Source: Pegoplata infirma (taxonomy: Eukaryota > Arthropoda > Insecta > Diptera > Anthomyiidae). Taken from it: a DNA stretch of 64,000 nt. Under the pieces are notes generated by a model. That model saw only the letters and a program-made list of their open reading frames with translations. It ran no database searches and had not been told where the DNA came from. Shown here one piece after another: positions 1 through 11,186 of this stretch. The position numbers and the translations under genes were made by a program. The stretch is taken from contig OY992540.1 of the NCBI GenBank assembly GCA_963921195.1, forward strand, positions 73,707,337 to 73,771,336, read 5' to 3'. Position 1 is the first letter of the stretch. Every line of letters begins with the position of its first letter.

Positions 1-179
1 GAAAATTTTTGATAAAATTTGCAAAAAAAAAAAAATTGGAATGACGTACAGCGCTATTAGGGGCTTCCATGGTAAGCTTAAGGCGGTATGCCTTATTTCC
101 AAGTCATAGGCTTCCAAAGTGAAATAAGACTTTGGCTTATAAGTTTGAAATTTTTCATTGAATCAGGAAATCAGAATAA

Positions 180-835
180 GATTTGAGATCGGGTTCCAAA
201 AATCATTGATAATTTGATAATTTAAACCAAATATAGCTATTATTACCTATATAAATGCAATATAAATTTTTAAAAATGATTGCAAAAATTCAAAAAGTAA
301 AATTTTTTAAGTTTTAAAAAAACAAATGCAATAAAAAAGTGTTTTCTATTTAAAAAAAAAAAATAAAAAAATATATTTTTTTCTGGAATCGAACTCGGGT
401 TCCCGAAAATGACAGATAATTTTATAATAAATTAAATATAGTTATATATAACTATATAAAAGCAATATAATTTTTTAAAAAGATTGTAAAAATTCAAAAA
501 AAGAAAAATTTTTAGTTCTAAAAAAAAATAAATGCAATAAAAAAGTGTTTTCTATTTAAAAAAAAATAAAAAAATATATTTTTTTCTGGAATCGAACTCG
601 GGTTCCCAAAAATTATAGATAATTTTATAATAAATCAAATATAGTTATATATAACTATATAAAAGAAAAATATTTTTTTAAAAATGATTGCAAAAATCCC
701 AAAAATGAAAATTTTTTAGTTCTAAAAAAATTAAACGCAATAAAAAAGTGTTTTCTATTTAAAAAAATTAAAAAAAAAAACTTTTTTTTCTCGACTGGGC
801 CGGGAATCGAACTCGGGTTCCCAAAAATCATATGT
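180..835. repeat. ~205-bp tandem array with tRNA T-arm-like box
   Basis: About three and a half copies of a ~205-bp unit lie head to tail. Each contains a box reading gggttccc next to tcgaact (near 192, 390-410, 590-610 and 800-820), then an A-rich stretch and the phrase aaaaagtgttttctattt (near 333, 540, 744). Read on the minus strand the box looks like a tRNA T arm or pol III B box (GTTCGATTC). No D arm or anticodon arm accompanies it, so this is not a tRNA gene. Origin unknown. Confidence 0.7.
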
Positions 836-1676
836 AATCTTATATGATACAATAAAAAGTTTTGTATAACCATATATGTTGACACACAAAAATAAATTTT
901 GAAATACTGGCATATATAATTATATATGGCTAGTTGTTTGGTCAAAAAAATATTTTTTTTATACATGATTATATCAAAATATATATTCCATTACATATGC
1001 GACCATTTATAAATATATATTGAGTTTCGACGAAATTTGCGTATATATAGTACCATACAAACACAGATATGTTATCGTTTAAGACACATATAATTATATC
1101 TATTATTTTTGTTGAAAATTTTTTTAGTATGGAACCATATATAGTTTTAAATGGTATTATATTAGTCAAATATAATTATACATAAATTGATACTGGATTT
1201 TTTGTTTAGTAAAGTCCTATACATAATTAGATATAAAGTCACGTATAATAATGTATGAAATTGGATTAAGTTTTATGTGCAACGTATGATTACATCTACC
1301 ATTTATATTAATATATTATGAACAATATAATTAGATATGATTTTATATGACATCATTTAAAAAAATTGGAAAATTTCAAAGTGAGATATAATTTTATACT
1401 TTGACTCATATAGTTGTGTATGGTTTTATGAAAACATATAAAATAATATACATTTATATAAATTCCTTTTTACTCGGGTTTATATATTGTATGTGGAGCA
1501 ACACATGATTCGATATCCTTTTATATGGCACCATATTAAATGTTGTGTGTAAAACTTGATACAAGATACATTCACATATAATTATGTAAAGTACTGTGTA
1601 TGGTCAATGACCATTGGTCATATATAAATATACTAAATAATATGTTACTATATCTAAACTTTTTTAGTCGGACAGT
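836..1676. repeat. AT-rich degenerate repeat tract
   Basis: More than 80% A+T, with loosely repeated motifs of the type catatataattatatatgg and tatatggcaccatat. No coding signal or clear period. It may be a decayed extension of the preceding array. Confidence 0.4.
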
Positions 1677-1680
1677 GTAA

Positions 1681-1968
1681 AAAAATGGTATTTTTCAGAG
1701 GTTGGTTTAGTTCTACAAGGGGGAACTTTTCCCCCTGGTCCGATTTTGCTCATTTACGAACTTAACCTGCCTAGGAACATAAGACATATTCGTGGCAAAT
1801 TTCGGGAGTGTAGCTCTTTTATTTTGGGTTTTTGGCATCGTGTTAACTACACATCTAGCAAAAGATAGATCATATCGGCCCACTTTTGACTTGGGATCTA
1901 TTTTTCGGAAAACACTTATGTAGGCTATTTTATGGTCAGTCTTGACCGACTATAATTTTCTTTCCTGT
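1681..1968 (+). mobile_element. mini-me/DINE-like fragment, chimeric
   Basis: The first ~175 bp match the body of the copies at 10199-10741 and 23513-24037 (motifs ggttggtttagttct, ggtccgatttt, gaacttaacctgcctagg). From ~1855 the sequence instead matches the right end of the distinct subfamily at 42151-42968 (agatagatc, gaccgactataattttctt). The (GACR)n tract and the ggagggtata end of the first subfamily are missing. I infer a recombinant or template-switched copy. Confidence 0.65.
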
Positions 1969-2692
1969 TTTTTTAATTTCTCTCAAAAAACTTGTCCGCT
2001 TTAAAAAGTTCCACTGTTTTCTCATATATCCTCACCTAAACTTGTTACAAAAATATTTAAGTATGATTTTGACAAGAAATTGACATTTTTTCGGTACTTG
2101 TGGTATTTAAACATAAAAAACATTTAAAAAAAATATATAAATAATAAAACAAAATGTTATCACATGTATTTCCTTTTTCAAGTCGTATATAAATTCATAT
2201 ATGACAATATATGTAGTACATAAACATGATTTATATAGAAAATACAAAAAATTTGTTGTTTTTATATTATTATTTATATATTTTTTTTGCACATAAATAT
2301 TTTAAGAGTTGACAGGTTTTGACACTATCACAAAAATTTGTTTAAATGTTAAATTCACATACCATAAGAGTTTCATTCATACATAAATATTTAAAGAGAT
2401 ATTTTAATGTATTAGTGCTGTTTGTTTGTTTTTTTTTTTTTTGCAAAATTATACTGTTATTTAAATAATCATTTGTTAATGAGTCAAAGTATTTAATTAA
2501 TAGCGATCACAGATTTTAAAAATGATGAATTCATTAAAAATATATTTTATATTGCCTAAGAGCTTTCAATGGGAACATATAACGCCCTCTAGCGGTGGTC
2601 AAGTATATTTTAAAAATTCACAACTTCCTAACGGATGTATATATCTACTACTTACAAAATTCTACTCTTCTTGACCCCACTTTTTGAAATTA
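1969..2692. other. unassigned AT-rich DNA
   Basis: A/T-rich sequence with homopolymer runs. I see no coding signal, terminal repeats or RNA gene. Confidence 0.4.
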
Positions 2693-2983
2693 CCCGAGTA
2701 AAAATGTTAAGATAAATTTTTATACATCACGTCTTACCCGAGATTTAAAAGATCTTACTCGGATCAGTACTGATCCGAAATTTGAAAGATCAGTACTGAT
2801 CCGAAAAATGGATCGCTAAGATTAGATCAGTTTTAATCGGACGGATACAATTTCATCCGAAAAATGGGTTTATCTAATTATATAAACCCATTTTTCGGAT
2901 AACATATCCCTCCGATTAAAACTGATCTAATCTTAGCGATCCATTTTTCGGATCAGTACTGATCCTTCACATTTTTACTTGGG
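2693..2983. mobile_element. foldback MITE, ~291 bp
   Basis: Ends are near-complementary (cccgagtaaaaatg on the left, catttttacttggg on the right). The interior is a long hairpin: a stretch from ~2790 containing gatcagtactgatccg and gctaagattagatcag returns in inverted order up to ~2965. Repeated GATCAGTACTGATC blocks are themselves palindromic. No target duplication is clear. A related decayed sequence lies at 18960-19160. Confidence 0.75.
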
Positions 2984-3235
2984 AAGGCCCAAAATAATAC
3001 GCAATGAAATTGAATGATGAAAAGGGAACATAGAGTAAAAATTTGTTAACATAACCATTAAAATCAGGATATGATTACAACAAACTTATTGTCCTCATTT
3101 CTGAATTCTGAAATATATAGAAATATTAGGAGAAAATCAAAAAATATTCAGGGAAATTTATAAAAAAAAAAAAATCATTAAACTATTAGTAAATGACAGG
3201 TAATTTCTAGGCCAGCACTAGTGCATTCATACACT

Positions 3236-3460
3236 CATTGTCAGAGAAGAGATATTATTGTAGGAACCATAATTTAGGCGCATCATATTATGATTAAAAA
3301 TTGTAGCATTATATGTTTACAGCAATTATAAATTTTTTTTTGCATGGTTCTAAATTATTATTATTCAAATATTTAGGATCATAACATGATTGCAGCAAAA
3401 ATACTATAGTTGTTAAAAACAAGTTATGACAAAATATTTAATCAATATATTCTCTGCATG
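3236..3460. mobile_element. foldback MITE (copy of the 20095-20363 family)
   Basis: Outer ends carry cagagaagagat and tctctgcatg. The interior matches the element at 20095-20363 (accataattta, gcatcatattatgatt, atatttaggatcata). This copy is shorter and more diverged, especially in its right arm. Confidence 0.7.
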
Positions 3461-4099
3461 TACTTATTTTAAATTTAATTTTTTGGTTTGAGAATTAGGT
3501 GTGAATAACAACACTCATTAATAATAAATTTCATCTAAATGCGTAATTTAATTTAAATTATGTATAACAACATAAATTAAAATTATCGTATAGTGTTTTA
3601 ACTAATTTATATGCGTTTGTATTTGAAGAGTGGTTATTATTATTTATTTGAATTTGATTATACTGTGCAACACAATTTTGTATATTGAATGTGATTAACA
3701 AAAAAATTAAAGCATGCTATTAGTAGACCAAAACCTACGGAGGGTTTTAAAAACATACAAGGGAAGTTTTCCATAAAAAACAACATATTGAGACACCCCA
3801 ACTTTAAAATCGCCTATTTATATATATTTTAAGTTTCAGACAAATTGGTTCATAAAGATTGGAATACCTCCCTTGAAAATAATTTTACTTTTCGATTAGC
3901 AAAATGTCTTAAATTTGCATAAGTTTTATTTGGAAATATTTCAGAGAAAATTTTATCTCTCAGAATCTCAATTCTATAAGAAAAATGTCTGCGAAGTTTA
4001 TACTCTTGCCCAAACCATTGAATCATGATAATATTTTGATGTATAAATAGGTGTTCTTTCCAAAGCAAAATTTTTCTAGAAAAAATAACGCTATATTAA
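3461..4099. other. unassigned AT-rich DNA
   Basis: No convincing coding region, RNA gene or terminal repeat. The short reading frame on the minus strand near 3850-4068 has no recognisable domain. Confidence 0.35.
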
Positions 4100-4226
4100 T
4101 TTGTCATTCCATGTAAAACGCATTGAAATATCGGTCGAGGAACCCATTATGTTTATATAAAATTGATCCATTAAGGTTTCTAAGGCATTCTAGTGATATA
4201 CATCCATCTGTTTGTCTGATTTTGTG
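4100..4226 (-). mobile_element. mini-me/DINE-like 3' fragment
   Basis: Reads as a degraded reverse copy of the conserved 3' part: tttgtcattcc, gaaatatcggtcgagg, acccatta, aaggcattctag, ccatctgtttgtctg. The gag-ggtata end and the rest of the body are absent. Confidence 0.7.
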
Positions 4227-4234
4227 GATAAAAA

Positions 4235-4600
4235 AAGTTTTTGATGAAAAAAAGTTTTTTATGAAAAAAGATTATGATAAAAAAATATTTGCAAATATTG
4301 ATGAAAAAAAAATATTGATGAACAAAAATATTGATGAACAAAAAAAAATATTGCTGAAAAAAAATGTCCAAAAAATATTGATCAAAAAAAAATGTATGAA
4401 AAAAAAAATTGATGAAAAATAATATTGATGAAAAAATATATTAAAAAAAAAAATATTGAGGAAAAATAATTTTGTGACGCTTTATTCACCAGTTGGTGAA
4501 TATTTTTTTATTCACCACGAGGTGAACTATTATCCGAGTTACAAACCCAAGTTACTTAAATTTTTGGTTTTAAGAAAATGAAAACAGTTATTCCTATTTT
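4235..4600. repeat. GATGAAAAA low-complexity tract with TTCACC/GGTGAA hairpins
   Basis: A run of gatgaaaaaa-type units is followed by two short hairpins, attcaccagttggtgaat (4484-4501) and ttcaccacgaggtgaa (4511-4526). The same paired hairpins next to complementary ttttcatcaaa tracts recur at 22826-24350, so this is an inverted copy of that family. Confidence 0.6.
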
Positions 4601-4627
4601 CTTTTTTGTTAATCGTTAGGTAATATA

Positions 4628-5558
4628 CACTGAAAAAAAAGACATAACTAAAATTAAGGAAAAAATGTCTTTGAAAATTTATCATGAATTTTCCTTAAAT
4701 TTAGTTAAATTTAACTTAAAAAGGAGAAATTTTCTTAACTATGAGGAAAAAATTTTAGTTCATTTACTTATAATTAGTTCATAGTTTTCTTTAAATGGAT
4801 TTTTTTAATATTAGGAAAAAATTCTTACTGCCAAAGAAATTTTCCACGAATCTAAGAATCGTATCTTTATTGACTTCTAAATAACTTTTCAGAATTTAGT
4901 TAAAAATTATAAATGGCGATATCTCGAAAACTAAGCGAGATAGAGCGAAACGGATGAAATTTTCAAAAGAAAGACTACAAAGAAAAATATGGAATAGCCT
5001 AGCTCTGCATATCTGTCGGTGTCTCAAGACCCTAATTGTAGATCTAAAATTTGAAATTCCCGAGATTTTATATATGCACATATCTCGGTAAATACTGCCA
5101 ACACGAGAAAAGGTCCAACGGCATTTTTGTAGCTCTTGACTCGAAGAACACTTCCGCAAAATACCAGAAAGCCCTCCGATTAATAGTTTTTGAGTTATCC
5201 GGTTTTTAAGATTCTCAAGACCCTATCAGGCCCCTTATTACCGTATCTCAAAAACTAAGCAAGTTAGAGCGAAACGGACACAAGTTTTGGTTCGAAATCT
5301 ATGGGGACCCTTAAAGAACCCAATGGGGTCCGAACCCATGGGTCCAGGGTCTAGACCCAATCTATTTCTAAAATGTGAAGTATAATTTTTCCAATTATCT
5401 AGTTAAAATTGGCTTAAAATTAAATAACTTTGTTTTCCTTATTTTTGGGAAAATTATGAACTAAAACCAAGAAAAAAATCTATGGAACCAAATCATTCCC
5501 TCTTTTTCTCAAAATTGAATTAATTTTCCCAGAATTTAATTTAATTGTATTTAAAAAC
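4628..5558. other. unresolved repeat with a GC-richer block
   Basis: A left edge resembling cactgaaaaaaaaga begins a stretch rich in aaatttagttaaattt. Inside, 4905-5345 is less A/T-rich and holds diverged copies of ctcgaaaactaagcgag and gttagagcgaaacgga (near 4925 and 5250), plus gggtccgaacccatgggtcc. I see no matching right terminus and no coding frame. It is probably a mobile-element remnant. Confidence 0.35.
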
Positions 5559-6400
5559 ATGTAGAAAAGTTAAATTCGACTTTGCCGAATCTATGAATAC
5601 CCTCCACAATGCATTTTTTTTAAAGGGTAGTACATTTTTTAACGTGAAAAAATTAACAATTTTGATTAGAAATATTTTATTTTGAGTAAAAAACTCTTTT
5701 TTAGTAATTTAAAAAAAAAAAATACTAATTTTTTTTTTGAGTGCAAAATTTTTTTCGAGTGTAATTTTTTTTTTTACTGTAAAAATATTTCTGAGTGAAT
5801 GCACGTACGTATGTACACTAAATATTGTCATTTTTGTAAATAAAAATTAATTTTTTTTGTGTAAATTTTTTTTTGAGTGTAAAATTTTTTTTGAGTGTAA
5901 AATTTTTTTTGAGTGTAAAATTTTTTTCGAGTGTAATTTTTATGTTACCAATGCTTTTAAAACTAAACAAGTTTAAAAAGCATTGCTTTAAAATTAAACA
6001 AGTTTGAAAAGCATTGTTTAGTTACCACCAATGCTTTTAAAACTTGTTAAAACACGTGGCATTTTAAATGAAACTAATCTGAAATTCAGGGTTTTGCTTA
6101 TAACTTTTGAACCACTGGACCGATTGAGCTGAAATTTAATACCAAACAGACCCGGGGAACGGGAAAGATACATGTCAAGCTTCAGTAGTCTCATTATTGT
6201 CTTTCGAAAGTTATCGTGTTTTTTATCTCGTAAATTCGCGAAACACCCTTGCCGAAATTTACTCTTTTGCTCATAACTTTTGAACCACTGGACCGATTTG
6301 GCTGGATTGCAATACCAACCTGACCAGGTAAATGACAAACATATATGCCAAACTTCAGTAGCCTCTGTAAAGTCTTTCAAAAGTTAACGTGTTTTCTACG

Positions 6401-6431
<31 letters not shown>

Positions 6432-6586
6432 GGACGGACGGACGCACAACGCTAGATCGACTTAAAATCGATCGAGGATCATAAATATATATACTTTATG
6501 GGGTCCTAGACCAATATTTCGAGGTGTTACAAACGGAATGACAAACTTATATATACCCTCTATCACTAGAGTGGAGGGTATAAAAA
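5559..6586 (+). mobile_element. mini-me/DINE-like element, near full length
   Basis: Begins with the family hairpin (ttaaattcgactttgccgaa, ~5570) and accctcc, and ends with gtggagggtataaaaa. The body has two copies of the cataacttttgaaccactgg motif and a (GACR)n tract at ~6402-6446, followed by (TA)n and gggtcctagaccaatatttcg. A hairpin end, subterminal ccctcc/gaggg repeats, (GTCY)n and (TA)n are hallmarks of dipteran mini-me/DINE-1 non-autonomous elements. No protein is encoded. Confidence 0.8.
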
Positions 6587-7338
6587 TACTGTGGGAAAAA
6601 TTAGAAAAAGCACCATTTTTAGAAGACTGTTAGACAAAAACCGGATGATCAATATTTATTGTGATGAGCTCAAAATTGAGGCAAAAGTTAATTCTTCCTT
6701 ATAGACTATTAAAACCATTAAAGATATATTTCGGTTTATACGAATATCACAGAAAACTTAAATTTGTAAAATATTTATTTTTTTTAGTTTTTCTTTTTAA
6801 AAAAAAAAAACAAAAAAAAAACTAAGGTAAATTTTACAAAAATGGTAATTTTAACAGTATCATTTTAAAACGCAAGTGTAACCTATCCAAACGCAATAAT
6901 TTAAAAAAATTGTTTTCTATGTTGGAGACCATAGCCAAATTATGCTATTGCGCTTTATACCAGATCAGTATTACACTTAATGGCTGCTGTGCAGGCTTTC
7001 AAATACTGGAAAAATCGCCATTTTTCGCATTTTCAATCGTGAATTACTAAAAATCTAGACGTGATGGGCAAATTTGGAGAACAGATTTGGAAATTTTTTT
7101 TTAATCAATTTTTATCATCAAATTTTTTATTACACCATTTGTTTTATCATTTTTTTTTTGTTTTTAGCTTCAAAATTTTTTTTTTAATCAAAAAATTTGA
7201 TTTCATTCAATTTTTTTTCTTCAATTTTTTTTCAGCAAAATTTGTTTTTATAAACATGTTTTTTTTTCATCAAAATTTTTTTTTCTTTATCAAAAACTTT
7301 TTTCCATAAAAGTTTTTGTTTTCTCCAAAAATTTTGTT
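6587..7338. other. unassigned AT-rich DNA
   Basis: Poly-A/T-rich with a ttttcatcaaaa-type tract near 7140-7310. No gene is supported. Confidence 0.35.
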
Positions 7339-7396
7339 TGTGTGAGAGTGTTAAATTTTTTCGGTGCCGAATTTTTTTATACTCTCCATAATGTAA
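7339..7396 (+). mobile_element. mini-me/DINE-like terminal fragment
   Basis: Isolated copy of the hairpin end: tgtgagagtgttaaa, then a degraded cggtgccga and tactctccataatgt. The body is missing. Confidence 0.6.
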
Positions 7397-8162
7397 AAAC
7401 ACTCATCTGCACTTAATCAATACACTCATTTACCAAATGTATAGCTCTTTGGGCAAGAGTACAAAATTCGCAGGCATAGTTTATTTAAAAACTTCAATGG
7501 TTCATTAAAAAAGAACTCGATCTAAGTTTTTAAAACTCCCCGGGGGTTTTGGTCTAATAATTCATAATACACTTGGTGGCCTAAAATTTGTTGTACAGTG
7601 TTATTGTATTAAATATGTATTACAGATTTGTTTTTTTATTTTGTTTTATTTAATTAGATTTATAAAATAAATAATTTGAATTTAGTGACCATAGCACTAT
7701 TAAACCATCATGTGACCTAGCAAATGACTAATTTTGAAAGGCTAGAATGTTTGTTCTAGAACTAGGAACCGATTATTTTTTGTTTCTAAAATTGATATTG
7801 TTTTGTATTAAAATTGTCCTAAAAGCTATAGCTTTTTCGAACACGTGTGTGTTTTTTTTTTAATTTGTTCATATCTTTTTACAGATATTTTTTAAAGTTT
7901 TTATTTAAAGTGTATGTTCATTAAAAATAGCAATTTATTTTTTTAAAAAGCAATTAACATTTTTTTTCATAATTTTTTTATATGCCTTTATGACATTTTA
8001 AATGTTACATTTTTAATATTTTATTGTCATATTTTTTTTAAATGACCACAAAACAAACTTGTTGTAGAAGCAATTAAATAATAATAAAATGCAAAAAAAA
8101 TATTTAGTGGAAATTATTTTAAACACTTAAATATTATTACAACATACAAAAATTGCTGAAAA
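7397..8162. other. unassigned AT-rich DNA
   Basis: No terminal repeats, RNA genes or coding signal were recognised. Confidence 0.35.
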
Positions 8163-8164
8163 AT

Positions 8165-9231
8165 ACAATTGAATAGTTCATGCGAATAAAGACGAATAGA
8201 CCATTTGTAGAATTTTACAGGGGACAATAAAAACGCAGGAAACGGTTAAAAAATAATATTTTTGTCAACTTTTTGGTATTAGCTTAAAGATTTAGGTCAC
8301 ATCTACCTATATACAAAATTTTAGTAAGGTATTCGAAAGAGAACTTGCCAAAAGATTGGACTTAAATTTTTGCTTAAATGGAAAAAGGGCGAATATCCAA
8401 AAAAATGTATTGAAATTTGAATAAAAATGTGTTATTTTGCAGCAGATTTTGACTACATTTTCATGAGACTTGCAAAACTTGACGAACTATGGTTGGTATT
8501 TGTTTGTAACACTTTAAAGACTTCAAGGATACACTTTTTAAGGATTGTCAGGACATGGAAAAAAATTTTTTTTGTTAATTTTTTTTAATATTCCTGCTAT
8601 TTGATGCAGTAGTAATTCTTTATGACACTAAATACATTTTTAGGAATTATAATATTAACCCTTGACTGCATATTACGACGTATAATAAAAGGACATGAAA
8701 TTTTTTTTTTTATTCCTGACATTGGATGCAGTATTAACCCTAAATGTTTGTATGTGCTAAGATTGTTTTTTTTTTGTGTACAATTTCAAATTTTAGCTAA
8801 TATCAATTTTAAACTCGCAGCTAAATAATTTTTATATAATATTTTGTTAAGGATGGATATTCGCCCTTTTTTCTTTTCACACTTTAAAGTCTTATAACTC
8901 AAGAACGGTAAAATTGTTTGCCAATATAATAAGTGTGGTTTGTTCTTCGTAATGTTCTTTTAACACATTGTTACTGAAAGTAAAATTTTTGTATGATTTT
9001 GTGTTGTATTTAATCAAAATTGTGCGTTAGTTCACTCCCAATTTAAACAAAAATATAAAAATATACGAATTATTGCACATTCAAAGTCATTTTTTTAGCC
9101 TTAAAAGTCAAAATTTCCCCAAAATTTCTGCATAGGATTGTAGGGCTCTGCTAATAATATGCATTTATGCAAAAAAACGTGTTTGCGAAAAAGTGGTCTA
9201 TTCGTCCTTATTCGCATGAACTATTCAATTG
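8165..9231. mobile_element. TA-flanked element with ~42-bp inverted ends
   Basis: The left end caattgaatagttcatgcg returns inverted at the right (cgcatgaactattcaattg), and the match continues through gacgaatagacca/tggtctattcgtc. A TA dinucleotide flanks each side (8163-8164, 9232-9233), as for Tc1/mariner-type insertions. Inner motifs gggcgaatatcc (~8387) and ggatattcgccc (~8852) are also inverted, so the element folds back. No transposase is visible: a non-autonomous element of ~1067 bp. Confidence 0.8.
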
Positions 9232-9658
9232 TAGAACATACTTAAGGTGACAATAATTTATAATTTAAATTGGGAAGAATGGAACATTCGGCTAAGCCGC
9301 ATCAAGAATACCCTATATAATAAAGCAAATATACAATTCCCAATAAAAATATACCAAATTTTTTTTTTTAAATTTCCAAAAATTTTGATTATATCAGTTT
9401 TTAAATTTTTTCTGTATTTTGAACTGTTTTTTCCTAAATTTTGAGCTCGTTCCAGCACACAAAAAAAAACTTGCTAAATTACTAGAAAATGACTCGTAAT
9501 CCCATTTCACCAATATTTGACAGTTTTCCTTGTTTTTTAACAACTAATTTTCGATTGAAATTTACATTTTTTTGTAATTTTACAGTTTTTCTTGTAATTT
9601 TACAACTTTCCAAAGTTTTTTTACATAAAAAATTTAGTAAATTTACGAGAATTCATTG

Positions 9659-10982
9659 CAGTGTTGCCACTTCTTGGATAATTATCCAAAAAATGGATAA
9701 TTTAAAATTTTTTGGATACTCTTTGGATAATTACATTTTTGGATAATTTATGGATAATTTTATCATTTACAATTTAAAGTTTTACATGGACAAAATATAT
9801 ATATTTTTTTTAATGAAAACAAAAACCGATTTACGAAATAAATTATCTTTAAATACTGTTGCTTCAATTCTTTTTACAAAAGAAGGCATTGAAAGAAATG
9901 GGGGTACAAATTTTGAGCCCACAAAAGAGTAACACTGTGGAACAAATTCAGGCTAGCAAAACTTAGGTCGATTCTGAGAGTGAGGGGTGAAAATAGAGGC
10001 TAAATAGAGGGTAAATTGAAGATCCTTATCGCGGCGTTTGTTTATGTTAGTTCGAATTTGTTTATAATCGACCTTCGAACTTTGCAGTCAAATGCCGATT
10101 TTCAGCATATTGTTTTTATGTTTTTTTTTGGCTATATACAAAATGTATGATTTTTATTTAAAAATAATTTCATGTATTCTTTAAATTGAATTTAAAACAA
10201 GTGAGAGTGTTAAATTCGGCTGTGCCGAATCTATTATACCCTCCAAAATGTAAAAAAAAAAAATTAAAAACAAAAATTTGTCAGGGGCGTTTTTTTTTTG
10301 GGGGGGGGGGGGGGGGTTGATAGGGCCAGTGGGGGACGTTGAGAGCACCTTCCCATCGCGATAAATATACCAAATGTTTCATTTAATTAACAAAAATACA
10401 AAAAAAAAACATGTAAAAAAGTGTATTTTTTTAGATGTTGGTTTAGTTCTTCAAGGGTGAACTTTTTTCCCCCTGGTCCGATTTGGCCAATTTCCGAACT
10501 TGACCTGCCTAGGAACATTAGACATATTTGTGCCAAACTTGAAGGGTCTAGCTATTTTATTTTGGACTGCATCGTGTTAACTACAGACGGACGGACGGAC
10601 GGACATCGCTAAAATGTCTTAGAATCGATCACTGATCAATAATATATATACTTTATGGGGTCCCCGACCGATATTTCGATGCGTTACACACGGAATGACA
10701 AAGTGAGTATACCCCCATACTGTAGTTGGAGGGTATAAAAAGACACTTTCGTTAAACAAAATCGTTTTTAATATTTTTTTTTTTGTATAATTTTTGGGAT
10801 TTTGGCTAATTTTGGACAAACTACTACTTATTTTATGTATTCTTTAAATTAAATTTAAAAAAAAAAACTTTTGTTTCGTTAAAAAAAACCGTTTTTGATA
10901 ATTTTTTTGGATAATTTTTGGAATTATGGATAATTTCGGACAAACTACTGGATAATTTTTTAGTTGATCGGTGGCAACACTG
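9659..10982. mobile_element. hAT-like non-autonomous element, copy A
   Basis: Terminal inverted repeats are cagtgttgccact and ggtggcaacactg. Eight-base flanks attcattg (9651-9658) and attcattt (10983-10990) form a near-perfect target duplication. CAGNG-type ends with an 8-bp duplication are the hAT signature. The interior repeats ggataattttt-like phrases. The uninterrupted target is seen in the related repeat near 43500 (cgagaattccttg). It contains a later insertion at 10199-10741. Confidence 0.8.
10199..10741 (+). mobile_element. mini-me/DINE-like element, full-length short subfamily
   Basis: Starts caagtgagagtgttaaattc with the hairpin attcggctgtgccgaat, then ataccctcc. Ends gtagttggagggtataaaa. 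It holds a run of about 17 G near 10300-10316, a gacggacggacggac tract (~10588), (TA)n and ggggtccccgaccgatatttc. It shares gttgagagcaccttcccatc with the copy at 23513-24037, which defines a subfamily of about 530-540 bp. Confidence 0.85.
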
Positions 10983-11186
10983 ATTCATTTTGAGTTTTAT
11001 TTCGCAAAAAAAGTTGTAATTTACAATTTTATTGGTAAAAATCTTGTAAAATTAAAATCGTAAAATAGTTTTATCGCGTCAAACAAATTGTGAATTAACA
11101 ATTTTATTATTAAAAAGCTTGTAAAATTATAAAATTATTGCATAGAAAATAATATCGTATATTTTATTTTAATTTTTAATTGTTTT

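Larger units (their letters stand above)
9457..11175. mobile_element. TACAA-family repeat (copy 1), split by insertions
   Basis: Begins acacaaaaaaaaacttg, then aaattactagaaaatgactc and gtaatccca, then repeated ttgtaattttaca blocks. The same order is seen at 21690-22812, 43322-43862 and, inverted, at 32030-32238 and 54372-54990. It is interrupted at ~9659 by a hAT-like element and resumes at ~10991 with gagttttattt and taatttacaattttattgg. It encodes no recognisable protein. Confidence 0.65.
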
